Assembly (NCBI GenBank): GCA_019279435.1
Contig: JAAALK010000289.1
Coordinates: forward strand, 52,703,164 to 52,767,163
Length of the DNA: 64,000 nt
Reading direction: 5' to 3'
Source: Zizania palustris
Taxonomy: Eukaryota; Streptophyta; Magnoliopsida; Poales; Poaceae
This document shows positions 45,659 through 55,980 of the stretch, one piece after another. Both the position numbers and the translations under genes were made by a program. Under the pieces are notes generated by a model. The model was given only the letters and a program-made list of their open reading frames with translations, searched no databases and was not told the DNA's origin. Numbering within the stretch: the stretch's first letter is position 1; the number at the start of each line of letters is the position of its first letter.

Positions 45659-46940
45659 TGTTGACACGGAAATGTGCCCTCGCACGTGGGTCAGTTCGAC
45701 GATCCAAAAGTGTGCGGATACTTAGGGACAAGTCTAAGCGTGACGCAGCACCGACGTCGCGTTCCGACTACCCTTAGTCGTGATAAGGGGGGTGGAGTCG
45801 CCAGGTAATCAGATCACACAAAATAACCCAATTAGCCGAAAGAAATATATTAAACAGAATAAAATCAGCAAACCGGTCGGAGCGTCTCTTCTTCGAAGTA
45901 TGATGCGAAGGGGTCACCGAAGTGTACCTTCGGCGTCTGGCGCGAAGTGTTCCGCCAAAGGGTGCTTCAGCGTTCGGACTGATCTGGCCGAAGATGAACT
46001 CCGAATGGATCTGGACGCGATGATCACCTCCGAACAGCGGGGTTCGGCGTGAGATCTCCGATACAGCAAACTACGGAATAATGACGCGAGGATTACGCAC
46101 GAGCGTAACTTCGTCTAGTGCGGAGTATGATCGTGGCAAAGCCCGATGCGACGAAGTGTGCTGGCGAAGCCTCTTGCCAAAGCCTGCAGTCCTGCCGAAG
46201 GGTGTCCTAGTGACCTCTGAAACTGATCTCTCAGCTCTGGACACCTCCGACGAAGTAGCTCCGATCGTGGGAACCTGCAACAAAAGAGTGCGAAGTACCA
46301 ATTCGGCCTGAGGACCGAATTCTGCTAAGTGTTGCACTAGTAGCGAAGGTAGCAATCTGTTACGCAGATTAGCGGATACTTCACAGGCAAAGTAACAAGG
46401 CGATAGCAATCTATTACGTAGATTAACGGATACTTCACAAGCGAAGTAACAAGGATTACCACTGTTCCGTAGTGGCCGGCGGAGGGCTTCCAGGCAAACC
46501 CACGAAGAGGTACAGGAAAATAAAGGTAAAGTAAATACGATCAAAGCTAGGACTTTGGTTTGGTTTGAGTTGGGGGGGCTTCTACGCCGGCCTTGCCTCT
46601 CTATTTATAGGGGCTTAATTGCCGATCTAATCTGCTATTAACCTGGCCAGATAGAAATAAAAACTGAGCTGGAATCGCATACAATCCATCTCTGCCGAAG
46701 TGGTCTTCGGCCAGGCCCGTCGAGGCCTGCTCCTCGGGCCGAAGCTCCGGTGGCGTGGGCCTCCGAAGTCTTCCCCGCCGAAGCCCAAGGGCTGGCTAGA
46801 GGATTTCGGAGCCCATAGCTCAAAGGACCTTCGGCCCTATAGGGCTTCAGACGGACCCTGGACATGTGTATTTTTGGCCCAAATCACCAAAATTGATATT
46901 TTGACAATCTAGCCATTAATGCCATTTTTTGCTATCAACA
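45659..46940 (-). mobile_element. 3' LTR of gypsy D (1,282 bp)
   Basis: On the minus strand it runs TGTTGATAGC (46940) to CCGTGTCAACA (45659), next to polypurine tract AAAAGGCAGGGGGCATG (46941-46957). TATAAATA is read on the minus strand at 46602-46609. Its ends match the LTR family of B and C, but the interior word is CGAAGG/CCTTCGG (for example 45890-46060, 46180-46260, 46690-46860) instead of GGTCAGACCG. It lies in the 3' LTR of I. The other end of D is beyond the window. Confidence 0.88.
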
Positions 46941-46957
46941 CATGCCCCCTGCCTTTT

Positions 46958-48335
46958 AGTGAACTGAGTGAACTAAAAGCACAACGAGCTAACGACGATA
47001 CCATCTATATCGGCTTTTTGACACTTTTTATGATGTTTGCCACTCACTTGGGAAATACCTTTTCAAGTACCTACCATTCAAAGCTCTTCGAAACCGCACT
47101 CCCTGTTGGGAATCCAACTCGTATGCGTTGCCGAGAGCGATTTCGGCTATCTTAAAAGGACCTTCCCAACTAGGTGACCATTTACCAAACTTGGGACTCT
47201 TCGTGCCTAAGGGTAAAATCATTTTCCACACCAAGTCTCCTATTTGAAACGACTTTGGTTTAACCTTTTATTGTATGCTTTAGCTACTCTCTTTTTTTCT
47301 AGTTCTATGGCTTCTAAATCCCTTAGTCTATTATCGGTCACTTCCTCTAGATTATCCTTTAGAAGAGTTTCATACTCATCGACCGATAAGCCATCTTGCT
47401 TTAACACTCTTAAGAAGCCAAGATCTACCTCTACGGGCAGAATGGCTTCTTGTCCATATACCAATTCATATGGACTGACTTTGGTAGCACCGTGCTTGTC
47501 AATCCTACAAGCCCATAGCGCCTCGGAAAGCACTTCATGCCACCTTTTAGGAAACTCTTCAATTTTCTTCTTAATAAGCTTAATCACGGTTTTATTACTA
47601 GACTCGGCCTAACCATTGGCTTGAGCATAGTAAGGTGAAGAGTTTATCAACTTAATACCATAGTACTCGGCGAAGTCCCTTACTTCTCTAGAGACAAACG
47701 AACTACCTTGATCCGTAGTAAGAGTTTGAGGAATGCCGAATCTATGTATGATGTGCCTTAAAATAAAATCACATACCTCATTGTGAGTCATGTTCTTGAG
47801 AGGTATGGCCTCGGTCCATTTAGTGAAGTAATCCGTCGCCATCAACACTAACCGATGCCCTTTTGAGGAAGGAGGGTGAATCTGGCTGATGAAGTCTAAA
47901 CCCTAACCTCGAAACGGCCATGGCTTGACAATAGGATTGAGCAATGAGGCAGGAGCTAACTGTATATTGCCAAACTTCTGACATGCTTCACACCCTCTAT
48001 AGTACTTGAAACAATCTTCAGTCATAGTCGGCCAATAAAAACCCGCTCTTTTCAGCATCCAACTCATTTTTTGGGCCGACTGGTGAGTGTCGCAAAGCCC
48101 TTCATGGACTTCTCCTGTAGCCACCTGGGAATGCTCATGGTCTAAACACTTCAATAGTACTCCGTCGATGGTTCGGCGATACAATGTGTCGTCTATCAAC
48201 ACGAATTTGAACGCTTGTCGCCAAACCTTCCGATCAACCCTTTGGCTAGGGTCTCTCAAATATTGGACGATTGGGACTCCAATCGCCCTTATAGGTTTCA
48301 GAGGGTCTCGTTGGTCCACCTTCTGGAAAAACTTC
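46958..48335 (-). pseudogene. Gypsy D: integrase
   Basis: The HHCC zinc domain VHEGLCDTHQSAQKMSW...YYRGCEACQ lies at about 48119-47975, after SQRVDRKVWRQAFKFVLID. The core at 47848-47609 has MATDYFTKWTEAIPL and LTTDQGSSFVS. A stop replaces Gln in the NGQAE motif (NG-stop-AE), but the catalytic Glu codon GAG is retained, unlike B and C. The same frame continues at 47587-47240 (KRWHEVLSEALWACRI, DGLSVDEYETLLKDN) and, after a frameshift, at 47234-47028 (KFGKWSPSWEGPFKIAEI, LNGRYLKRYF). Confidence 0.9.
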
Positions 48336-48339
48336 TAAA

Positions 48340-48640
48340 TTACTGACTTCGGGGTGCCCCCCGAGCCATTCCAACTCCTGTCGAAGCCTAGCCGGGGTAG
48401 CCGTTCGGAGTGTGCTGGGCCGAAGCCCTTCGGAGGGTTCGGACTCCGGGGAGCCTTCTCCGTGCAGGATACTTCGGCCTACAGACTTCGGCATGCCAGC
48501 TCCTTCGGTCAGCAGGGTACTCTGATCCAGGATCCTCGGCGCGCAGTGACCTTTCGCGACCAGAGGGGTTTGATCCGGAGGGTGTGCCTGCCCACCGTTA
48601 CTAGCTTCGGCAGTGAGACCAAACACCAGCTTATCTAATA
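48340..48640 (-). repeat. CTTCGG-rich linker of D between RNase H and integrase
   Basis: At the same place where B and C carry the GGTCAGACCG word, D has repeated CTTCGG/CCGAAG words (about 48380, 48410, 48430, 48445, 48475, 48487, 48510, 48606). The LTR of D is rich in the same word. The linker is in frame (SRSGTPRSEV-like translation), so the element tolerates or selects a change of word in its own polyprotein. Confidence 0.78.
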
Positions 48641-50680
48641 CAGAAAAATTTCCTCTCCTGACTTGGTAGCTAGATGCTTGCTGAGACAAATCATTGGCGA
48701 CTGAATTGGCTTCTCTTGACACGTGAGAGATTTTGAAGTCATCAAAAGAAGCAACTATGTCTAAACATTTATCCAAGTAACTATTCAGCAAGTCGTTAAA
48801 ACATTGAGCACTCCTAGCTACTTGTTGCACTACCAACAGAGAATCACCGTATGCATGGACATGCCTAGAACCTACAGACTCTAGTAATTCAAGACCTAGC
48901 AACAAAGCTTCGTATTCGGCTTGGTTGTTAGTGGAAGAAAATTCTAGACAGGTGATATGAGAACCACTCCAATACCTTGGCCACTCTTGCAAGCCGAACC
49001 ATCAAAATAAAGTCTCCATGGTACTACCTCAAATAGAGCAACATTGTCGCCCCAGCTGACATCTATGTGATGATCAACTATAAAGTTGGCTATGACTTGG
49101 CCTTTCATCGCTCTCAGGGGTTTGTAGGCCAAATCGTACTCAATCAATGCGTAAGCCCATTTTCCAATTCTTCCACTTAGAATCGGCTTCTGTAACATGT
49201 GTTTTATAACATCGGTTTGGCAAACGACAACACATGTAGTGGGGAGAAGATAATGGCGTAATTTGGTGCACGCGTAATAAAGTGATAAACACAATCGTTC
49301 CACAAACGCGTACCTGGTTTCGGTGTCCAGCAGGCGGCGGCTCAAGAATGTGATGATGTACTCCTTCCCTTCTACCTCCTGGGTTAGCACGACCCCAATC
49401 ACGCTATCTTCAGCAGCGATGTATAGCCAAAACGGAATCCCGGCTCTGGGTTTTCTCACCACAGGCGGTGATGACAAGCACTCCTTGATCTTCTCAAAAG
49501 CACTTTGCTCGCTTGCCCCCCAAGTGAACTCGACCTCGTTTTTTAGCCAGAGTATGGGGACAAAGGCATCAATCTTGCCGGACAAGTTGTATATAAAGCG
49601 ACGCAAATAGTTCATCTTGCCTAGCAATTTTTGTACATCCCTTTTGCACATCGGCGCTGCAATGTTTCTAATCTTCTCAAGTCTCTTAAGATCAATTTCT
49701 ATGCCTCTTTCGTGAATCATGAAACCTAAGAACTTACCCACCGACACACCAAAAGCACACTTAAGTGGGTTCATTTTCAACCCATACTGTCGCATCCTAT
49801 CGAAAGCAACCTTCAAATCGGCTAAATGGTTTCCCATAGCGTCCGATTTGACTACGACATCATCGATGTAAACTTCTAACATAACTCCTAACAAGTCATG
49901 AAAGATCAAGTTCATAGCACGCTGATATGTGGCGCCGGCATTTTTCAAACCAAAAGTCATGACGACCCACTCGAACAAACCGACAAAACCAGGGCATCGA
50001 AAGGCAGTCTTGTAGACGTCCTCTTCGGCCATAAAGATTTAATTATAACCAGCATTGCCATCAAGAAAACTTAGTACCTTGTGTCCTGAAGCATCGTTGA
50101 TCAGCATGTCGGCTATCGGCATTGGATACTCGTCCTTTGGAGCGGCTCTGTTCAGGTCCCTGAAATCAATGCATACCCGTATCTTGTCGCTCCTCTTCTT
50201 CTCTACAGGCACAATGTTAGCAACCCATTCAACGTACCTGCACGGCCTAATAAATTCAGCCTTGAGTAGTCGCTCAACTTCCTCTTTAACTCGATCATAG
50301 ACGGCCGAGTTAAAACGACGGGGAGGCTGCTTATAAGGCCTAAATCCGGACTTGATAGGCAGCCAATGCTCCACGAGCTCGCGCCTTAGCCCTGGCATCT
50401 CGCTATACTCCCATGCGAAACAATCGACATACAGCCGAAGTAACTTTATTACTTCAGCCTTTTCATCGGGCTGTAAATGTTGGTTTACAAAAGTCGCCCT
50501 TGGGATGCTACCATTACCTATGTCAACTTCCTCCAAGGGTTCAGCCGACGCAAAACCCTGTCCTAATTTTTTTACTTCGCTAAAGTCCCCGATGTCCTCA
50601 GCGATACCGTCTTTACTAGACCGATATTGCTCCACATGAGACTTTAGCCAATCTAGATTACTCTTGCTAGACATGACTAT
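48641..50680 (-). pseudogene. Gypsy D: RT, RNase H and archaeal-type RNase H
   Basis: The order on the minus strand is RT N-terminal part (50674-50039: VDCFAWEYSEMPGL, RVCIDFRDLNRAAPKDEYP), a TAA in place of Gln after GNAGYN, then FMAEEDVYKTAFRCPGFVGL, FGLKNAGATYQRAMN and YIDDVVVKSDAMG near 49860. RNase H (YIAAEDSVIGVVLTQEVEG, LCLSLYYACTKLRHYL) and archaeal-type RNase H (RLYFDGSACKSGQGIGVVL) follow. A frameshift near 48960 leads to STNNQAEYEALLLGLELL and VSREANSVANDLSQQAS. The dual RNase H places D in the Tat lineage with B, C and F. Confidence 0.92.
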
Positions 50681-51420
50681 TAATACAAAAATAGCCGTGC
50701 TACTCCAGCCGGCTTTACAGACACTGGTAGAAACCTTCCTCTGGATACACTAACAAAATCGTAATCCGAGAGATCTCTACCTGATAGACATTCTACCTTG
50801 TAATGGACGGCGTCAACTAATACATCGGCCAATGCTACTTGGGCCGAAGTATCCGCGGGAATGACTTCTACCTCATCGTCGTCCCACTGTATCAAGCACT
50901 TGTGTAGAGTAGAGGGAATGCAACAGTTTGCGTGAATCCAGTCGCACCCGAGTAGTACGCTATAGTTACCTTGTACGTTGACGACGAAAAATGTTTTTGG
51001 GAACGTCTTGTTGCCCACCGTCAACTCCATAGAGAGTACTCCCTTGGCCTCGGAGCTCTCGCCGTTGAGCATCAAGTTGGTCTTCTTTAGGTCATCCTCA
51101 TCCCTGCCAAGCTTCTTCAACAACGAGTAAGGCATTAAGTTAACAGTGGCGCCGCCGTCGAAGAGCATTCGGGAAATCGGATTTCCATCGATGTGACCTC
51201 TAACGTAGAGAGGCTTCAGATGGCGAGCCGAGTCCTCAGGCTTCTCGAAGATGGCGTTGTGCGGGCCGAGGTTCAATTGGGTGACCTCGGCCTCGTCCTG
51301 TGGTAGTGCGAACTCGACAGGCAGCGTGACGATGTTGATGTCCATCACTTGGGGTGCGTGCCCTTCAGAGATGGGCGAGTAATCGTCGTCGAGCATGTCG
51401 TCGTCGTCATCGCTCGGACT
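50681..51420 (-). pseudogene. Gypsy D: aspartic protease
   Basis: The frame reads LKPLYVRGHIDGNPISRMLF, then DGGATVNLMPYSLLKKLG (active site, DGG), VQGNYSVLLGCDWIHANCC and KCLIQWDDDEVEVIPADT. It lacks stops over this stretch and ends at 50680, six bases before the next frame begins. Close sequence identity with the protease of I (DWIHANCC) suggests that D-type elements could be the pol donor for I. Confidence 0.88.
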
Positions 51421-52474
51421 AGGAGCCGGGTTGTTTATCTCAACCGGCTTCTCTCTCCATACTTGCTTTGTAGCTGGCCGAGGGCGGATTTCTTCGAAGA
51501 TAGCGTCGCGCTCGGCCTTAGCTTTCCTCTCGCGCATCTCCTGTGCTCGTAGTCTTTGTAGGTGTCTCTTTTGTGATTTGGACATGCCTGGAGGGGCCCA
51601 AGATGGCTGCGGCTTGGTGTCAGGTGCTACTGTTCGGCTTCTATTAATTCTGGCCAAAGTGGTACTGTGCCCCAGCCTTGTGCACCCTGTGTTCGGAGGG
51701 GGCTTCGCTGTGAACCCCGACATACGGACAGGCCTCGTTCGGCCGACCGAACCAGGCTTTGGCGCATAGCTTGGCCGAAGCATGGGGCTTACCTCCGTCA
51801 GACCTCGGTGACAAAGTCTTCGGGATTGGGACTTCTTGAGACCCAACTCTGATGGTGATGGCTTCCGACTCCCAAACCTCGACCTCCGCGTGCTCGCACC
51901 CTTCGGCTTCGCTCTGCATGGTCCGATTCGGAGGCACCACGGACAGTCTGTGGACAATCCCCCCTCCGCTGCGTCTGTTTGCCCCTGCCATCCATAATAC
52001 TCCGAAGGAAAACAAGGCATAGTGTTAGGTTGCGGAGGGTACCCTGACCCGTATACGTACGGAGCCCACGGGGTCCCTGCCCAGTCATACGGCGGAGGCA
52101 TCAGCGACTCTAGTGGCCTCACCCACTGTGAGCCGAACCCGTTACCCGGAGGGGGGTTCGGTAGAGTTGATGGTATCTCGGACCACACTAGTGAAGGGTC
52201 CTGCCAGGCCGGAGGTACGTTCGGCTAGTGCGGGCCGAAGCTTCCCATCGGAGAAGTCCAACACGGTGCGGGGTTCGGCCATTGGGGGCCGAAGTCGCTG
52301 TATAGGGGGGCCGACCATTGTGGCTCGAGGCCGCCGATCGGAGTATCAGGCCACCGTGGCCCGAAGCCTCCGTGCGGAGGGTTCGGCTGCTTCGGTACGA
52401 AGCTACCCTCCGAGGGCCCCGGACCCTTCGGATGTTTTAGCTTCTTAGTGTGTGACCTACTTCCTTGGCCTTCC
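51421..52474 (-). pseudogene. Gypsy D: gag-protease linker with repeated GFGPxWPxP units
   Basis: The proline- and tryptophan-rich linker has at least five degenerate units of 12-18 residues: GSFVPKQPNPPHG, GFGPRWPDTPIGG, LEPQWSAPLYS, DFGPQWPNPAPCW, SFGPH-stop-PNVPP, then GFGSQWVRPLESL. The repeated GGCTTCGGG codons are the CTTCGG word in coding form. A basic and acidic segment follows (RLRAQEMRERKAKAERDAIF, DDDDMLDDDYSP). One TGG-to-TAG stop is visible near 52228. Confidence 0.75.
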
Positions 52475-53872
52475 TTAGATGCTTTTTAACAGCATTTTGT
52501 ACGTTACCTTCGGCCTCTTGCGAGCTTTAGCCGAAGGGGCATCAATGTTCTGTTTCCACACTCCTACCTCGGGGTTCTTTGGTATGAGCATGCGAGTGTG
52601 TGGCTCTCCAACAATTACATCCTTTCCTTTAGTCGACTTGGCCTGTTCTGGCCGAATCAACACCTTCTTTTCGCCGAGGTCGACGGCATTGACGGGAAAA
52701 GGATCTTTATCCAGCTTTATCTTCGGATTATGGTCTATCTTCAATCGTCCTTCTTCTATGGCCGATTGTATCTGCCGTCGAAAAATATTGCAGTCGTTGG
52801 TATTATGTGAATGCGAATCATGCCACTTATAGTACGGATGCTTCTTTAACTCATCAGCAGGTGGAATGACTTGACCCTTAGGTAACCTGAGAAGCTGACA
52901 TTTTAAGAGAAAATCAAATATTTTATCATACTTAGTTATATCAAATGAGTACTTGACCTCGCTAAGTCGATTCTTTGTGGGGGATGGTCGTAACTCCGAG
53001 TAGGTGACAGATTTATTCTTAGCGTTCCACACCCATTCGGCCGCGTACATATCGGCCGAATCCTCCTCTTCCGATTCTTCCTCGTTAGAATGTTCCATGA
53101 TGTGGATTTCAGCCCTAGGCTTGCTAAATGACTTAATAAACTTTTTATCTTTGGTTCGGCCTTCCTGGACTAGAGCCCGCTGTAAAACTTAGCTAACTTC
53201 TAAAAAGTTTTAGTTATCTAACCTCTCTTTAATTTCGGAACGCAACCCGTTAAAAGCTAGTTCCGCCAAGTCCCTTTCCGAAATATTAAGGCTAAAACAT
53301 CGGTTTCTAGTATCCCTAAAATGCTTGATGTACTTAGAGGCGTTCTCGCTAGATTTCTGCTTAACCGATGTCAAATGTGAGAGCCTAAGTTCTGTCTCAC
53401 CCGTGTAGAAGTAATCATGGAATTTCCACTCTAAATCGTCCCACGTCTGAATGGATTTCGGCGGGAGTGCCGAAAACCAAGTGAAGGCGGTGCCGGATAG
53501 CGAGAGAGAAAATAGTCTAACTTTTAGAGCGTCTATCCCGCTAACTTCTCCACACTGTGCCAAAAACTGACTAACGTGCTCTAGTGTAGTTTTGCTACCC
53601 TCGCCATCGAACTTAGTGAATTCAGGGATTCTATAACCGCAGGGGTAGGGTACTGTATCAAGATGGTCGGGGTATGGCTTACGGTAAACCCTAACCCGTC
53701 CCTTGGGCACGAAGCCGGCACACTCTCTAAATAGTGCGCGGACCCGCTCCTCTATGTCATCTTGGCATGTTGCTTGTGTACGCCTCTCATGCGAGGGCGC
53801 GACACGTGGTGGGATATCGGCGTGTCAGCCATGGGCCTCCTCCCTGCGCGCTATCTGTATGACATGCTCATG
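52475..53872 (-). pseudogene. Gypsy D: gag (5' end cut by E)
   Basis: The minus strand carries YRKPYPDHLDTVPYPCGYRI, FTKFDGEGSKTTLEHVSQFL, FSLSLSGTAFTWFSALPP, KFHDYFYTGETELRLSHLTS and YIKHFRDTRNRCFSLNIS down to a stop at 53210. After further stops the same frame resumes at 53098 with the nucleocapsid-like KWHDSHSHNTNDCNIFRRQI. The gag is closely related to that of I. At 53872 the sequence is interrupted by the LTR of E, so the gag start and the 5' LTR of D should lie beyond the window. Confidence 0.88.
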
Positions 53873-55916
53873 TGAGAAACCAAGGGTTGGTTTCGGTGTT
53901 TTGTGATGAGTGATTGACAGGTTTTTTACCCTCTGTTCGAAGGGTACCTCTGAAGGGGCTTCGGAGGTGGTACCTCCGAAGGGGGTTCGGAGGTTGGACC
54001 TCCAAAGGCTGTTCGGAGGTGTTCTCACCGAAGGGTGTTCGGTGTTTGCTTGCTACAGCTGTTGCAGTGGAGTGTGCTTGTCGGAGGGGTCCGACAGTAC
54101 ACGATGACTGGGTGTGTAGAAGGCTTCGGTACTTTGGGCGGTACACCGGAGTGTGTGCCAGAGGTTGCTAACCCGGAGAGGTCTCCGGAGTACTGGATAC
54201 ACTTGTCTGTTTGTCTATGGTGCGCAGGGACTTCGGAGGCGACGGACAAGGTTCGCAGCAGGTGAACCTGGGTCAAGCGGGAGGCTTGATGCCAGGGGAG
54301 CGGGGAGCTCCGTCACGGTGGATGCGAAGGTGGTCCGGGTCGGTCCTCGGGTCGAGGCGTGCCAGGTGAAGGCAGAGAGTGCGGAGCGTGGCTCCGGCTG
54401 AAGGTACTCCGAGACAAAGTCCTCGGAGGTGAGGCACTTCGAAGGTACTCCGAATGGAGTGACTTCAGAGTTGGTGGAACAAGTCCTCTGCGGAGGCATG
54501 GAATTCGAAGTGTGCTCCGGAGGGAGACATTCGAAGGTGGCCCGACGAAGGTCTCAGAAGTCGAGGCGCATCAAAGGCATGGTCCGGGTGAGGCTCGTCG
54601 AGGAGTGTGCTCGGGGAGAGACACTGCGACGGAGTGCTCATGGAATGATTCATGCGGAGGCCTTGGACGAAGGAGGGACTTCGAAGGGTGGTACTCTGAA
54701 GGTGGGGCTTCGGAGGGAGGAAGACTTCGGAGCGAAGTTTGCTCCGGAGCAAGGTTGTCTTGTGGTGCTTCGGCCTGCATGGCTTCGGTACACAGACTGA
54801 CGGAGTTCGAGCTGGGTGTAGCTGCGAAGCCGTGGTGGTCCACTCCGGAGGTGTTGGTGCGAAGGCCCAAGGGGCTTTGATGGCATCGGCTCAAAACCGT
54901 CAGTGTATCGGAGACTGACTTCGGTGAAGCGAAGGCCATCGGACTTCAGGCTTCTCACCGAAGCTACCGCACCCTCGCGTGCGAAGGGAGGACTCCAGAA
55001 GGTCAAAGACTGCAAAGGCTGACACTGTCTGTTCTGTAAAAGGTTGACACTGTCCCCTCTGCAAAGCTGACAGAGAAGCCTCCAGAATAAAGGTGGACTA
55101 CCTTTTGTACCCCTTAGTTCTGTAGAGTCAAATCCTTTGTAAACCATAGGGGTAAAGTAGTCACTTCCTTTGGGTGAACTGTGGGCTATAAATATGGGGG
55201 CTCGGTAGGTAACATTTAACACTTTGAGCATTTACTGTTGAGCTCCTGTAGCCACACACTTCGATTGTAATACATCCAGAGAGTTCATTTTCTGTGTTCC
55301 TTGTTCAAGCGGCGAAGCCCTGTTTCCTGTGCTTTTGCTTGAGCTCGCATTGCATACCTCGCCTGTAGTCGTGCACCGAAGCCTGTTGAGGCGAAGGTTG
55401 TTTTTCGTGCGAAGTGTGTTTTGTCAGTGTGCATTCGCTCTGTGTAACAGGAGGTGTGACCTCGCTGCTTACTAGCGAAGCCCTGATTGTTGCCCGTTCT
55501 GCTTCTTGTGTCGAAGCCCCTAGTGTAGTCTGTTTGTATGCGTGTAGACCTTCGTGTACGAAGCTCAGCACCAGTTGCTGCTGCCAAGTACTTGGTCGAA
55601 GTCCTCAGAGGGCTGTCCACTCTTGCGAAGGGTGAAGTGCGAAGCCTGCTCGAAGCACCCTGTGTGCGGAGCCTGCACTGACTAAGCAGAGTAGATTTTC
55701 GGGTTGTAAGTGGAGCGAAGTCTTCTTGGCTTCGAACTGTTGCTCCTCCGAAGCCTGTGTTCGAAGGTGTCGAAGTACCTCCGAACCAGACCTTCGAAGG
55801 TAGTGTTCGAAGCCTGTTCCGCAGAAGACAGAACTGAAACCGAAGGCTAGTTTTTAGCCCGAAATTTTTAAAAGCTCCCATTCACCCCCCCTCTGGTCGC
55901 CGTTTTCTGTCCAACA
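53873..55916 (+). mobile_element. 5' LTR of Sirevirus-like copia E (2,044 bp)
   Basis: The LTR starts TGAGAAACCAAGGG and ends TCTGTCCAACA, with the CATTCACCCCCC end motif at about 55880. TATAAATA lies at 55187-55194. Near the start, inverted repeats CCTCCGAA and TTCGGAGG alternate (about 53945-54030). Repeated palindromic motifs are a described feature of Sirevirus LTRs. Against the 3' copy (62794-64000, 1,207 bp visible) there is no net length difference and about 16 substitutions by eye. Confidence 0.93.
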
Positions 55917-55918
55917 AT

Positions 55919-55930
55919 TGGTATCAGAGC
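55919..55930 (+). promoter_or_regulatory. tRNA-Met primer binding site of E
   Basis: TGGTATCAGAGC begins two bases after the LTR end. It is an exact match to the complement of the initiator tRNA-Met 3' end. The gag ATG is 50 bases downstream at 55981. Confidence 0.92.
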
Positions 55931-55980
55931 GGGTTAAGATCACCAGTTGACCTTAACCGGTTTTGTGATCTGTTGGCGAC

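Noticed and set aside
55919..55930. tRNA gene fragment
   Set aside because: The 12 bases match only the primer site complementary to tRNA-Met at an LTR border; no cloverleaf is present.
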